In this document: positions 42,490 to 50,496 of the stretch, piece by piece
How positions within the stretch are numbered: the stretch's first letter is position 1
How the letters are laid out: every line of letters begins with the position of its first letter
Assembly: GCA_035623275.1 (NCBI GenBank)
Contig: DASPTT010000166.1
Location: 13,242 to 77,241, forward strand
Source of the DNA: DASPTT01 sp035623275
Lineage (GTDB): Bacteria > Actinomycetota > Acidimicrobiia > Acidimicrobiales > UBA8190
Direction of reading: 5' to 3'
Length of the DNA: 64,000 nucleotides
Translations under genes and position numbers: made by a program
The notes under the pieces: model-generated
What the model was told of the DNA's origin: nothing
The model's input: the letters and a program-made list of their open reading frames with translations, nothing else
Databases searched by the model: none

Positions 42490-43865
42490 CCATCCGCGGC
42501 CTCGACCTCGGCGCGCCCCGGCGGATCCACGTCGTGGGCGTCGGCGGCGCCGGCATGAGCGCGATCGCCTCCGTCCTCGCTGCCATGGGCCACTCGGTCA
42601 CGGGCAGCGACCTCAAGTCGTCACCGGCCACGGAGCGCCTGCGCGCCTCGGGCGTCGCCGTCGCCATCGGCCATGCGCCCGAGCACGTCGGGGAGGCAGA
42701 GCTGGTCACGGTGTCGAGCGCCGTGCCCGAGGGGAACCCCGAGGTGCTCGAGGCACGTCGCCGCGGCCTGCCCGTCCTGCACCGCGCCGAGACCCTCGCC
42801 GCCATCGCCGCCTGCCGCCGCTGCATCGCGGTGGCGGGGACGCACGGCAAGACGACGACCACGTCGATGCTCGCGCTGGTGCTGGTCGAAGCGGGGATGC
42901 GGCCGAGCTTCCTGGTCGGTGGCGACATCAACGAGACGGGCACGAACGCGCTGTGGGACGACGGGGAGTGGTTGGTGCTGGAAGCCGACGAGAGCGACGG
43001 CACCTTCCTCGCCCTCGACCCGGAGATCGCCGTGATCACCAACATCGAGGCCGACCACCTGGACCACTACGGCGACCTCGACGCCCTGGAGGCGGCCTTC
43101 GACCGCTTCGCCTCGGGCCGGCCCGGCGGCGTGGTGGTGGGCGCCGACGAGCCGAGGGCCGCCGCCCTGGGCCGGCGTCACGGGGCCACTTCGGTGGGCA
43201 CCGCGCCCGATGCCGACTACCGGATCCGTGCCATGGCCCTGGAGCGCCACGGGGCGCGCTTCGAGCTCGAGCACGCGGGGGCCACGGCGGCGACGGTGAC
43301 CATGCCCGTCCCCGGTGCCCACAACGTGCGCAACGCCGCCGTGGCGCTGGTCGCCGCCTGCGCCGCCGGCGCGGCGTTCGACGACGGCGTGCGCGCCCTG
43401 GCTCGCTACGCGGGTGTGGCCCGGCGCTTCGAGGCCCGGGGGGAGCTCGGGGGCGTGCACTTCGTCGACGACTACGCCCATCTGCCGACCGAGGTGGCCG
43501 CCGCGCTGGCCGCCGCCCGCGCCGGCGGCTGGGACCGGGTGGTGGCCGTGTTCCAGCCCCATCGCTACTCGCGCACGGCCGCGCTGGGGGCGGCCTTCGC
43601 CGACGCCTTCGTCGACGCCGACATGGTGGTCCTCACCGACGTCTACCCCGCCGGCGAGCGCCCGGTGCCGGGCGTCTCGGGCCGGTTGGTGGCCGACGCC
43701 GTCGTGGCGGCCCACCCCGACGCCGACGTCACCTACGTGGCCGGGCGGGCCGAGCTGCGCGCGCACCTGCGCGAGGTCCTGCGCCCGGGCGACCTGTGTC
43801 TCACCCTGGGGGCCGGCGACATCACCGCGCTGGCCGACGAGCTCGCCGCGGAGGGCGGATGGTGA
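42486..43865 (+). CDS. murC: UDP-MurNAc:L-alanine ligase
   Basis: 459 residues; first Mur ligase. VGVGGAGMSAIA (Rossmann loop), AGTHGKTTTTSM (ATP loop, about 117-128), EADESDGTFL and DYAHLPTEV are typical. GTG start overlaps murG; the end overlaps murB by 7 bases. Confidence 0.95.
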   Translation: MTIRGLDLGAPRRIHVVGVGGAGMSAIASVLAAMGHSVTGSDLKSSPATERLRASGVAVAIGHAPEHVGEAELVTVSSAVPEGNPEVLEARRRGLPVLHRAETLAAIAACRRCIAVAGTHGKTTTTSMLALVLVEAGMRPSFLVGGDINETGTNALWDDGEWLVLEADESDGTFLALDPEIAVITNIEADHLDHYGDLDALEAAFDRFASGRPGGVVVGADEPRAAALGRRHGATSVGTAPDADYRIRAMALERHGARFELEHAGATAATVTMPVPGAHNVRNAAVALVAACAAGAAFDDGVRALARYAGVARRFEARGELGGVHFVDDYAHLPTEVAAALAAARAGGWDRVVAVFQPHRYSRTAALGAAFADAFVDADMVVLTDVYPAGERPVPGVSGRLVADAVVAAHPDADVTYVAGRAELRAHLREVLRPGDLCLTLGAGDITALADELAAEGGW

Positions 43866-44845
43866 GCTGGCCCGATCCGGTGCGCCGGCGCACGGCGGTC
43901 CTGGCCGAGGCGCTCGGCGGGTGCGCCGAGCGCGACGCGCCACTGGGCGCCCGCACGACCTATCGCGTCGGGGGCCCGGCCGCGCTGCTCGTCGAGGCCG
44001 ACGACGAGGCCGCGCTGGCGGGGGTCCACCGCGCACTGGTCGCGGTGGGGGAGCCTGTGCCCGTGGTGGTGGTGGGGCAGGGGTCGAACATGCTGGTGGC
44101 CGACGCCGGCTTCGGGGGGCTGGCCGTCGTCCTCGGTGCCGGACTGTGCACGGTGGCGGTGGAGGGTTCGCACCTGGTGGCCGGCGGGGGCGCCAAGCTC
44201 CCCGTGCTCGCCCGGCGCTCGGCGGCGGCCGGCCTGCGCGGCTTCGAGTGGGCCGTAGGGGTGCCCGGCTCGGTGGGCGGGGCCGTGCGGATGAACGCGG
44301 GCGGCCACGGGTCGGACGTGGCCGCCACCTTGGTGCGCTGCCGGAGCTTCGACCTGGCCGCCGGCGACGCGCGCGACGAGGGGCCGGCGCGCCTGGCCCT
44401 CGGATACCGCCGCTCCGCGCTGGGCCCGGGGGAGGTGGTGGTGCGTGCCGAGTTCGCCCTGGCGCCGGGGGAGGCGACGGAGGCCGAGGCGCTCGTGTCC
44501 GAGATCGTGCGCTGGCGCCGGGCCAACCAGCCGGGGGGCTCCAACGCGGGATCGGTGTTCACCAACCCCCCCGGCGACGCGGCCGGTCGGCTGGTGGAGG
44601 CGGCCGGGTGCAAGGGCCTGCGCATCGGCACCGCCCACGTCTCCGAGAAGCACGCCAATTTCATCCAGGCCGACCCCGGCGGTGCGGCCGACGACGTGCG
44701 GGCCGTGATGGAGGCCGTCCGCTCCCGGGTGGCCGAGCGCCTCGGCGTGACCCTGCGGACCGAGGTGCGGTTGGTGGGGTTCGCCGACGTCCCCGACCCG
44801 CTGGTCGAGGCCCGTCCCTCCACCTCCACTGGAGGTCCACGCTGA
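43859..44845 (+). CDS. murB: UDP-N-acetylenolpyruvoylglucosamine reductase
   Basis: 328-residue FAD enzyme. ARTTYRVGGPA, GQGSNMLV, GVPGSVGGAVRMNAG and SEKHANFI are conserved. NAGSVFTNP holds the catalytic Ser. The start ATG 43859 lies inside the murC end. Its last codons contain the GGAGG ribosome site used by ftsQ. Confidence 0.94.
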   Translation: MVSWPDPVRRRTAVLAEALGGCAERDAPLGARTTYRVGGPAALLVEADDEAALAGVHRALVAVGEPVPVVVVGQGSNMLVADAGFGGLAVVLGAGLCTVAVEGSHLVAGGGAKLPVLARRSAAAGLRGFEWAVGVPGSVGGAVRMNAGGHGSDVAATLVRCRSFDLAAGDARDEGPARLALGYRRSALGPGEVVVRAEFALAPGEATEAEALVSEIVRWRRANQPGGSNAGSVFTNPPGDAAGRLVEAAGCKGLRIGTAHVSEKHANFIQADPGGAADDVRAVMEAVRSRVAERLGVTLRTEVRLVGFADVPDPLVEARPSTSTGGPR

Positions 44846-45708
44846 GCCCCACGCGCACGCCCGCCCGCAGCGCGACGGCCGAGGCGCCGCCGCCGGCGCG
44901 CGCGCCGCTGCACCCGCGCATCCGGGCGCGCCGGGTGGCGGTGACCCGCGCCCGGGGCCGGCGCCGCCTGCGCGTGGCGATCGCCGTCGCCACCACCGTG
45001 GCCCTGGCCGCCGGCACCGTGGCCCTGTTGTTCTCGGGGCTCTTCTCCGCCCGCCACGTGACGGTGCGCGGCTCGCTGCACACCCCGGCGCCCGTCGTGC
45101 TGGCCACCGCCGGGCTCGACGCCTCCCCGCCGCTCGTCGAGGTCGACCCCGGCGCGGCGGCGGCGCGGCTCGAGCGGCTGCCCTGGGTGGCGCGGGCCAC
45201 CGTCGTGCGCCGCTGGCCGGACTCGGTGACGGTGACCGTGGTCGAGCGCGTGCCGGTGGCGGCGGTGGACCGCCGCGGCGGCGTGGCACTGGTGGACGCG
45301 AGCGGCCGGGTCCTGGCGTGGCCGGCCGCGGCGCCCGCCGGCCTCCCGCTGCTGGCCGCGCCGGTGGGGGTGGGCCGGCCGGGGTCCACGCTCGGCGCCG
45401 GCGCGCGTCCGGGATTGACGGTGGCCGCGGCGTTGCCGCCCGCGCTGGCCCGCCGGGTCCAAGGGGTCGACGTCGGGCGGGACGGGACGGTCACCCTCGA
45501 CCTCGGGTCGGGGCTGAGGGCCGAGCTCGGCGCACCCTCCACGCTCGGGGCGAAGCTCGAGGCGCTCGCCAGCGTCCTCGCCGGCGCGCAGCCGCACGGG
45601 CCCGCGCTGATCGACGTGACCGTCCCCGACGAGCCGCTCGTGGGCGCGGCACCGGGGCCCGCGCCGCCGGCCGCCGCGGGCGGCTCGAGTGGGACGCACT
45701 CCCCGTGA
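44842..45708 (+). CDS. ftsQ: Cell division protein FtsQ
   Basis: 288 residues. A basic Pro-rich cytosolic part, one membrane helix (about 49-68), a POTRA domain (FSARHVTVRGSL onward) and a beta domain. No ATG, GTG or TTG fits near the murB stop. CTG 44842 overlaps it (CTGA) and has GGAGG six bases upstream, so CTG is the best start. The nearest ordinary codon is GTG 44935, 31 codons in, without a ribosome site. The start context TGAGCCCCACGCGC is identical to that of murG. Confidence 0.87.
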   Translation: MSPTRTPARSATAEAPPPARAPLHPRIRARRVAVTRARGRRRLRVAIAVATTVALAAGTVALLFSGLFSARHVTVRGSLHTPAPVVLATAGLDASPPLVEVDPGAAAARLERLPWVARATVVRRWPDSVTVTVVERVPVAAVDRRGGVALVDASGRVLAWPAAAPAGLPLLAAPVGVGRPGSTLGAGARPGLTVAAALPPALARRVQGVDVGRDGTVTLDLGSGLRAELGAPSTLGAKLEALASVLAGAQPHGPALIDVTVPDEPLVGAAPGPAPPAAAGGSSGTHSP

Positions 45709-45746
45709 CCTGGGCATTGGGACGCCGCGCCGCACCATGCGCCCGC

Positions 45747-45775
45747 TTGACCCGTTCGCGGTGCAGTCTTATCGT
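45747..45775 (+). promoter_or_regulatory. ftsZ promoter
   Basis: TTGACC (45747-45752), a 17-base spacer, TATCGT (45770-45775). It would give an approximately 130-base leader for ftsZ, separate from the upstream cluster. Confidence 0.7.
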
Positions 45776-45878
45776 GGGAAGACCCGGGCTGGCACCGACT
45801 CAAGTTGTGGTCGAGGGTGAGGTGTCTGGTGCTCGGTGCCGGCTCGTCCAGCCCGATCACCGGACGGGGGGTCCTTGA

Positions 45879-45914
45879 ATGCCCGAGTTCCGGGTGGTGG
45901 ACGAGGAGAATTGA
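45879..45914 (+). CDS. Possible 11-residue leader ORF before ftsZ
   Basis: ATG 45879 reads MPEFRVVDEEN and stops at TGA 45912-45914, sharing its A with the ftsZ ATG (TGATG). A G-run (about 45865-45871) could serve as its ribosome site. Its last codons are the ftsZ ribosome site itself (GAGGAG). Translation is unproven. Confidence 0.4.
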   Translation: MPEFRVVDEEN

Positions 45915-47014
45915 TGACCGGACCAGCACAGAGCAGCTATTTCGCCGTCATCAAGGTCGTCGGGGTGGGCGGCGGCGGGGTCAACGCCGTCAACCGGATG
46001 ATCGAGGCGGGCCTCAAGGGTGTGGAGTTCATCGCCATGAACACCGACGCCCAGGCGCTGCTCATGAGCGACGCCGACCTCAAGCTCGACATCGGCCGCC
46101 AGCTCACCCGGGGACTCGGCGCGGGCAGCGACCCCGAGGTGGGCCGTCAGGCCGCCGAGGAGCACCGGGGCGAGATCGAGGAGGCGCTCAAGGGTGCCGA
46201 CATGGTCTTCATCACCGCGGGCAAGGGCGGCGGCACGGGGACCGGGGCGGCACCGGTGGTGGCCGAGGTGGCCAAGGCGCTCGGCGCGCTCACCATCGGC
46301 GTCGTCACGCGGCCGTTCTCCTTCGAGGGCCGGAGGCGCTCGGTGCAGGCCGAGGGAGGGATCCAGCGCCTGAAGGAGAAGGTCGACGCCATCATCATCA
46401 TCCCCAACGACCGCCTGCTCACCGTGTCGACCGACAAGACCTCGATGGTCAACGCCTTCAAGATGGCGGACGAGGTGCTGCTCCAGGGCGTGCAGGGCAT
46501 CACCGACCTGATCACCGTGCCCGGGCAGATCAACACCGACTTCGCCGACGTGCGCATGGTCCTCAACAATGCGGGGACGGCCATCATGGGCATCGGACAG
46601 GCGACCGGCGAGGGCCGCGCCGTGAACGCGGCCCGTGCGGCCATCACCAGCCCCCTGCTCGAGGCGTCCATCGAGGGCGCGCGGGGCATCCTCGTCAACA
46701 TCGCCGGCGGACCGGACCTCGGCCTCTTCGAGGTCAACGAGGCCATGGAGATCATCCACGGCGTCGCCCATCCCGACGCCAACATCATCTTCGGCAACGT
46801 GATCGACGAGTCGATGGCCGACGAGGTGCGCGTCACCGTCATCGCCGCCGGCTTCGAGCGCTGGGAGGAGGGCCGCCTCGGCGAGCCCCTGCCCGAGGAG
46901 CGCAGCCAGGTGCTCGGGCTCGAGCCCGTGCACGAGGACATCTTCGCCACGCCATCCGAGGACGACCTCGACCTCGGTGACGACGATTTCGACGTCCCCT
47001 CCTTCCTCCGCTAG
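45914..47014 (+). CDS. ftsZ: Cell division GTPase FtsZ
   Basis: 366 residues; tubulin-like scaffold of the Z ring. GGGGVNAVNRM (15-25), the tubulin signature GGGTGTGAAPV (about 104-114), NTDFADVRMV (T7 loop) and the conserved C-terminal tail DDDFDVPSFLR that binds SepF and FtsW are present. ATG 45914 has GAGGAG 5 bases upstream. There is no ftsA, as is normal in actinobacteria; SepF serves instead. The tail-coding bases are partly duplicated past the stop. Confidence 0.97.
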   Translation: MTGPAQSSYFAVIKVVGVGGGGVNAVNRMIEAGLKGVEFIAMNTDAQALLMSDADLKLDIGRQLTRGLGAGSDPEVGRQAAEEHRGEIEEALKGADMVFITAGKGGGTGTGAAPVVAEVAKALGALTIGVVTRPFSFEGRRRSVQAEGGIQRLKEKVDAIIIIPNDRLLTVSTDKTSMVNAFKMADEVLLQGVQGITDLITVPGQINTDFADVRMVLNNAGTAIMGIGQATGEGRAVNAARAAITSPLLEASIEGARGILVNIAGGPDLGLFEVNEAMEIIHGVAHPDANIIFGNVIDESMADEVRVTVIAAGFERWEEGRLGEPLPEERSQVLGLEPVHEDIFATPSEDDLDLGDDDFDVPSFLR

Positions 47015-47028
47015 TCCTCCTTCCTCCG
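46998..47028 (+). repeat. Duplication across the ftsZ stop codon
   Basis: CCTCCTTCCTCCG at 46998-47010 recurs exactly at 47016-47028, an 18-base period with the ftsZ TAG between. Confidence 0.85.
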
Positions 47029-47066
47029 CCGGGCAGGGCCCTGCCTCCGCCCCGGTCGCGCCAGGA

Positions 47067-47810
47067 GTGGAGGGCGCCGCCCCCCCGGGGCCGCGGCGCC
47101 TGGTCCCGACGGACGTCGTCGCGTGGTGGTCGGATCGCTCGCACGGCGACCAGCGCGACGTGGCTGCGCTGGGCCCGCCGGCGCCGGTCCCGGCCGGCGC
47201 CGCGCTCTGGGTGCTGCACCAGGTGCACGGCACCGCGGTCGTGACGGTGCCCGCCGGCGCCGCCGCCGGCCGCCCCGCCCCGGCGGTGCCCGGCCGCGCC
47301 CGGCGCCCCGGCCCGAGCGCGCCCGAGGGGGACGCCCTCGTGTCCGGCGTCCCGGGCACCGTGCTCGTGGTGCGCACCGCCGACTGCGCCCCCGTGGCGC
47401 TGGGCGCCGCGTCCGGTGCGTTCGCTGCGGTGCACGCCGGCTGGCGCGGCGTGCTGCACGGCGTCGTCGGTGCGGCGGCCGACGCCGTGCGCGCCTTGGG
47501 CCCGGGCCCCCTGGTGGCGGGCATCGGCCCCAGCATCGGTCCGTGCTGCTACCAGTTCTCGCCGGCGGACCTCGACACCGTCGCCGCCACCTGGGGGCCG
47601 GCGGTGCGCGCCCGCACCCGTGGGGGAGGCCCCGCGCTGGACCTGCGCGCCGCGGTGCGGGCGGCGCTGGACGCGGCCGGGGTGACGCTCGTGACGGAGG
47701 ACGACACGTGCACGGCGTGCTCCGGTCGCCACTTCTCCCACCGCGCGCACGGGGACGTGGCGCGCCAGGCGATGTTCGTCTGGCGCGACGTCCCCCGGCG
47801 TGACCGGTGA
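47067..47810 (+). CDS. pgeF: PgeF/YfiH-like purine nucleoside phosphorylase/cell-wall editing protein
   Basis: 247 residues from GTG 47067; an in-frame GTG at 46977 would overlap ftsZ by 38 bases. Zn-binding DUF152 fold with HQVHG (His), RTADCAPV (Cys), HAGWRG (His) and GIGPSIGPCCYQ. Members are described as adenosine/inosine phosphorylases and as hydrolases that clear misincorporated muropeptides. The place after ftsZ is usual in actinobacteria. Start uncertain. Confidence 0.85.
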   Translation: MEGAAPPGPRRLVPTDVVAWWSDRSHGDQRDVAALGPPAPVPAGAALWVLHQVHGTAVVTVPAGAAAGRPAPAVPGRARRPGPSAPEGDALVSGVPGTVLVVRTADCAPVALGAASGAFAAVHAGWRGVLHGVVGAAADAVRALGPGPLVAGIGPSIGPCCYQFSPADLDTVAATWGPAVRARTRGGGPALDLRAAVRAALDAAGVTLVTEDDTCTACSGRHFSHRAHGDVARQAMFVWRDVPRRDR

Positions 47811-48501
47811 CGTGGTGAGCGGCGCGTCGCTCGACGCGCTGGCGCCACCGGCACCGGCCGAGGTCGTCGGCGAACGGGTGGATGCCCTGCGCGCCCGCAT
47901 CGCGGCGGCCGGCCGCGACCCCCGCACCATCCGCATCGTCGCCGTGACCAAGGGATATCGCGTGGACGCGGTGCACGCTGCGCTCGCCGCCGGCCTCACC
48001 GACATCGGCGAGAACCGCGCCGAGGAGCTCCTCGCCAAGGCGGCCGTCGTGGCCGTGCCCTGCTGGCACTACCTGGGTGCGATCCAGCGACGGCGCGTGG
48101 GGCGGCTCGCCCCCGTGGTGGGCATGTGGCAGACGGTGGCCCGGGCGGCCGAGGGTGCCGCCATCGCCGCCCACGCGCCGGGCGCCGCGGTCCTCGTCCA
48201 GGTCGACCCGACGGCGACCCCGGGCCACAACGGCTGCGCCCTGGACGAGGTCCCGGCGGTCGTGGCCGCCCTGCGGGCCTTGGCCCTCGACGTCCGGGGC
48301 CTCATGCTCCTCGCCCCCCGGGCCCCCGGCGACCGGGTGCGAGCCACCATGCGCTCGGTGGCCGAGGCCGCCTCCGCCCTGGGGCTGGGCGAGGTCTCCA
48401 TGGGGATGACGGACGACCTCGACGAGGCGCTCGCCGAGGGGACCACGATGGTGCGCATCGGCCGCGGCCTGTTCGACTGGCAGGTGCCGCGCCCGGTCTG
48501 A
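47800..48501 (+). CDS. PLP homeostasis protein (YggS/YlmE family)
   Basis: 233 residues of the single-domain alanine-racemase-like fold. The PLP Lys is in VAVTKGY (near 50). DIGENRAEEL is conserved, as is the GRGLFDWQ end. The usual H-IG-LQ-NK motif reads HYLGAIQRRR. The GTG start overlaps pgeF by 11 bases. It sits between ftsZ and sepF, as in many Gram-positives. Confidence 0.9.
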   Translation: MTGDVVSGASLDALAPPAPAEVVGERVDALRARIAAAGRDPRTIRIVAVTKGYRVDAVHAALAAGLTDIGENRAEELLAKAAVVAVPCWHYLGAIQRRRVGRLAPVVGMWQTVARAAEGAAIAAHAPGAAVLVQVDPTATPGHNGCALDEVPAVVAALRALALDVRGLMLLAPRAPGDRVRATMRSVAEAASALGLGEVSMGMTDDLDEALAEGTTMVRIGRGLFDWQVPRPV

Positions 48502-48573
48502 CCAGGCACGGCACGTCTGCTCGGCGCTGCCTGCTGCGCGCGGCGCGGTCCCCCTGGCTCCGGACGGAGGCAG

Positions 48574-48579
48574 TACGCT
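48574..48579 (+). promoter_or_regulatory. Possible -10 box of sepF
   Basis: TACGCT, 19 bases before ATG 48599. The transcript would start at about the ribosome site GAGGAGG (48586-48592). Confidence 0.35.
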
Positions 48580-48598
48580 GTCGCCGAGGAGGCACGTG

Positions 48599-49138
48599 AT
48601 GGCCGCAGGGTTCTTCAAGAGGGCCATGGTCTACCTGGGCCTGGTCGACGACGAGTACGAGGACTACGAGGACTACGAGCCCCGCGCCCCGGTGAGCACC
48701 GGTATCACCACCCGGCCTGCCGAGCCCGCGGAGGACGAGGCCGTCCCCGCCGCCGTCCCGTCGTCCACCATCCGCCCCCTGGCCCGCGATGAGGCCTCGC
48801 CCTCGACCGTCTCCACCATCACCCCTCGCCCGGTCGTGCGACCGGTGGCGTCGGCCGAGTCGGGCGCACGGGTCCACGTGGTCGCGCCGATGCAATTCGG
48901 CGACGCCCGCAACATCGCCGACCGGCTCATGGCGAACCAGCCGGTGATCGTGAACCTGCAGGTGGCGGACCAGCAGCTCATGCGGCGCATGATCGACTTC
49001 TGCAGCGGGGTGGCCTACGCGCTGAGCGGCAAGATGGAACGCGTGGCGGACCGGGTCTTCCTCGTGACGCCCTCCAACGTCAAGGTCTCGGCGGAGGAGC
49101 GCCAGCGCCTGCAGGAGAACGGCCTCCTCCGGTCGTAG
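48599..49138 (+). CDS. sepF: Cell division protein SepF
   Basis: 179 residues. An N-terminal amphipathic membrane-anchoring helix (MAAGFFKRAMVYLGLVDD) is followed by an acidic and then Pro/Thr-rich linker and the SepF domain (about 92-172, with ADRLMANQPVIVNLQ). It tethers FtsZ to the membrane in bacteria lacking FtsA. ATG with ribosome site GAGGAGG, 6-base spacing. Confidence 0.93.
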   Translation: MAAGFFKRAMVYLGLVDDEYEDYEDYEPRAPVSTGITTRPAEPAEDEAVPAAVPSSTIRPLARDEASPSTVSTITPRPVVRPVASAESGARVHVVAPMQFGDARNIADRLMANQPVIVNLQVADQQLMRRMIDFCSGVAYALSGKMERVADRVFLVTPSNVKVSAEERQRLQENGLLRS

Positions 49139-49158
49139 CCGTCGTCGATCCCGCCTCC

Positions 49159-49470
49159 GTGTCGTCGCCCGCTGTCGTGGGGGTCCTCCTGGCCACCAAC
49201 CCCGGCCTGCAGAACGCCCTGTTCGCGCTGCTCGAGCTCTACATCGTCATCCTGATCGCGCGCGCCCTGATGAGCTGGTTCCCCATCACGCCGGGCACGT
49301 CCGCGGAGACGGTCGTCCGGGTCCTCGAGCGGCTCACCGAGCCGGTCCTGCGCCCCATCCGGCGGATCCTGCCGCCCGTACGGGCCGGGGGCATGGCCAT
49401 CGACCTGTCCATCATCATCGCCATCATCGCCATCCAGGTCCTGGGCCGGATCCTCATCTCCTACGTCTGA
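49159..49470 (+). CDS. YggT family membrane protein
   Basis: 103 residues with two membrane helices around a short loop (ALMSWFPI; LTEPVLRPIRRILPP), the YggT fold. Function not established; the gene usually accompanies sepF and divIVA. GTG start. Confidence 0.9.
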   Translation: MSSPAVVGVLLATNPGLQNALFALLELYIVILIARALMSWFPITPGTSAETVVRVLERLTEPVLRPIRRILPPVRAGGMAIDLSIIIAIIAIQVLGRILISYV

Positions 49471-49549
49471 GGCCTCGCCGGACGCTCCGGGCCGGGCGGT
49501 CGCGTCCGGGCGGCGGGCACGACTCCCCCGAACGCCGTGGTGGCTTCGA

Positions 49550-49555
49550 TAGGAT
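49550..49555 (+). promoter_or_regulatory. -10 box TAGGAT of divIVA (leaderless)
   Basis: TAGGAT, six bases, ATG at 49562. Confidence 0.65.
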
Positions 49556-49561
49556 CGGGTC

Positions 49562-50434
49562 ATGGACTCTCCGAAGTCGAGCAACCAGCCCGCGGGCTCG
49601 TCGTCACCGAGCCTCGACAGCCTGCGGACGGTCGAGTTCCGCCAGACCCTGCGGGGCTATCACATCGACGATGTGGACGAGTACCTCGAGCGCGTGGCCG
49701 TGGAGGCGGAGGCGCTCCAGGAGCAGTACCGCCAGTCCAACGAGCGGGTCAAGCAGGCGGCGGACCGGATCGCCCAGCTCGAGCAGATGGTCCAGCAGCT
49801 CCAGCGCGAGCAGAGCTCGCCGGCCGCCGCGCCCGCGGTCTCAGACGACAGCCTTCAGCGGACGCTGCTGCTCGCACAGAAGTTCGTCGACCAGACCCAG
49901 GCCGAGGCCGAGGCCGAGGCCCACGCCAAGGTGACCGAGGCCGAGGCCCACGCCCACAACCTCCTGCGCGAGGCGGAGGAGCGGGCGCGCTCGCTGACCG
50001 AGGACACCGAGCGCCGCCTGCGCGAGGAGATCTCGCGCCTCGAGTCCATCCGCACCCAGCTCGCCGGCGACGTCGAGACCATCGCCCGCCACATGGAGAA
50101 CGAGCGCAACCGCCTGCGCGGCGCCCTGAGCGAGATGCTCACGTGGGTGGACGAGCACGTGCAGCCGGCGGCCACCCTCCTCGCCCAGCCGGCGGAGACC
50201 GCCAAGCGGCCCGCGGCCGAGCCCGGCACCGAGGGTGCGGGGCAGGGCGGGACCGGGGCGCCCGCGGGACGCGCGGCACCGTCGCCCGCGCCCGAGCCGC
50301 GCCGCGCGTCGCCCGCGTCGGGCCCGACGGGGGAGACTCCCCTGGAGCGCCCGGTCGTCACGGGGCCCGGGGCCGCGCCCGGCCTCGAGCACGTCACCGA
50401 CGCGCAGAACGGGCGCGCCGGCGTCCCCCGCTGA
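49562..50434 (+). CDS. divIVA: DivIVA/Wag31 polar growth protein
   Basis: 290 residues. The N-terminal membrane-curvature domain has FRQTLRGYHIDDVDEYLERV (about 27-46). A long coiled coil follows (about 46-215) with EAEAEAHAKVTEAEAHAH repeats, then a disordered Pro/Ala/Gly tail. In actinobacteria it marks poles and directs wall growth. Predicted leaderless mRNA. It is convergent with ileS. Confidence 0.94.
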   Translation: MDSPKSSNQPAGSSSPSLDSLRTVEFRQTLRGYHIDDVDEYLERVAVEAEALQEQYRQSNERVKQAADRIAQLEQMVQQLQREQSSPAAAPAVSDDSLQRTLLLAQKFVDQTQAEAEAEAHAKVTEAEAHAHNLLREAEERARSLTEDTERRLREEISRLESIRTQLAGDVETIARHMENERNRLRGALSEMLTWVDEHVQPAATLLAQPAETAKRPAAEPGTEGAGQGGTGAPAGRAAPSPAPEPRRASPASGPTGETPLERPVVTGPGAAPGLEHVTDAQNGRAGVPR

Positions 50435-50452
50435 CCGCTCCGGTCCGAGGCC

Positions 50453-50476
50453 GCCGGCCCCACGGGGGCGCGCCGG
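50453..50476. terminator. Possible bidirectional terminator between divIVA and ileS
   Basis: GCCGGCCCC pairs with GGGG and CCGGC across a short loop with a bulge, in a 62-base gap between converging genes. No T-run. Confidence 0.3.
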
Positions 50477-50496
50477 CCCCGATCACGGGGGCGCCG

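Noticed and set aside
45836..45913. Upstream in-frame extension of ftsZ
   Set aside because: FtsZ homology and the GAGGAG site place the start at ATG 45914.
48573..48599. A leader ORF ending on the sepF start (TGATG)
   Set aside because: The frame is open only because of upstream shadow sequence, and the predicted transcript would start after most of it.
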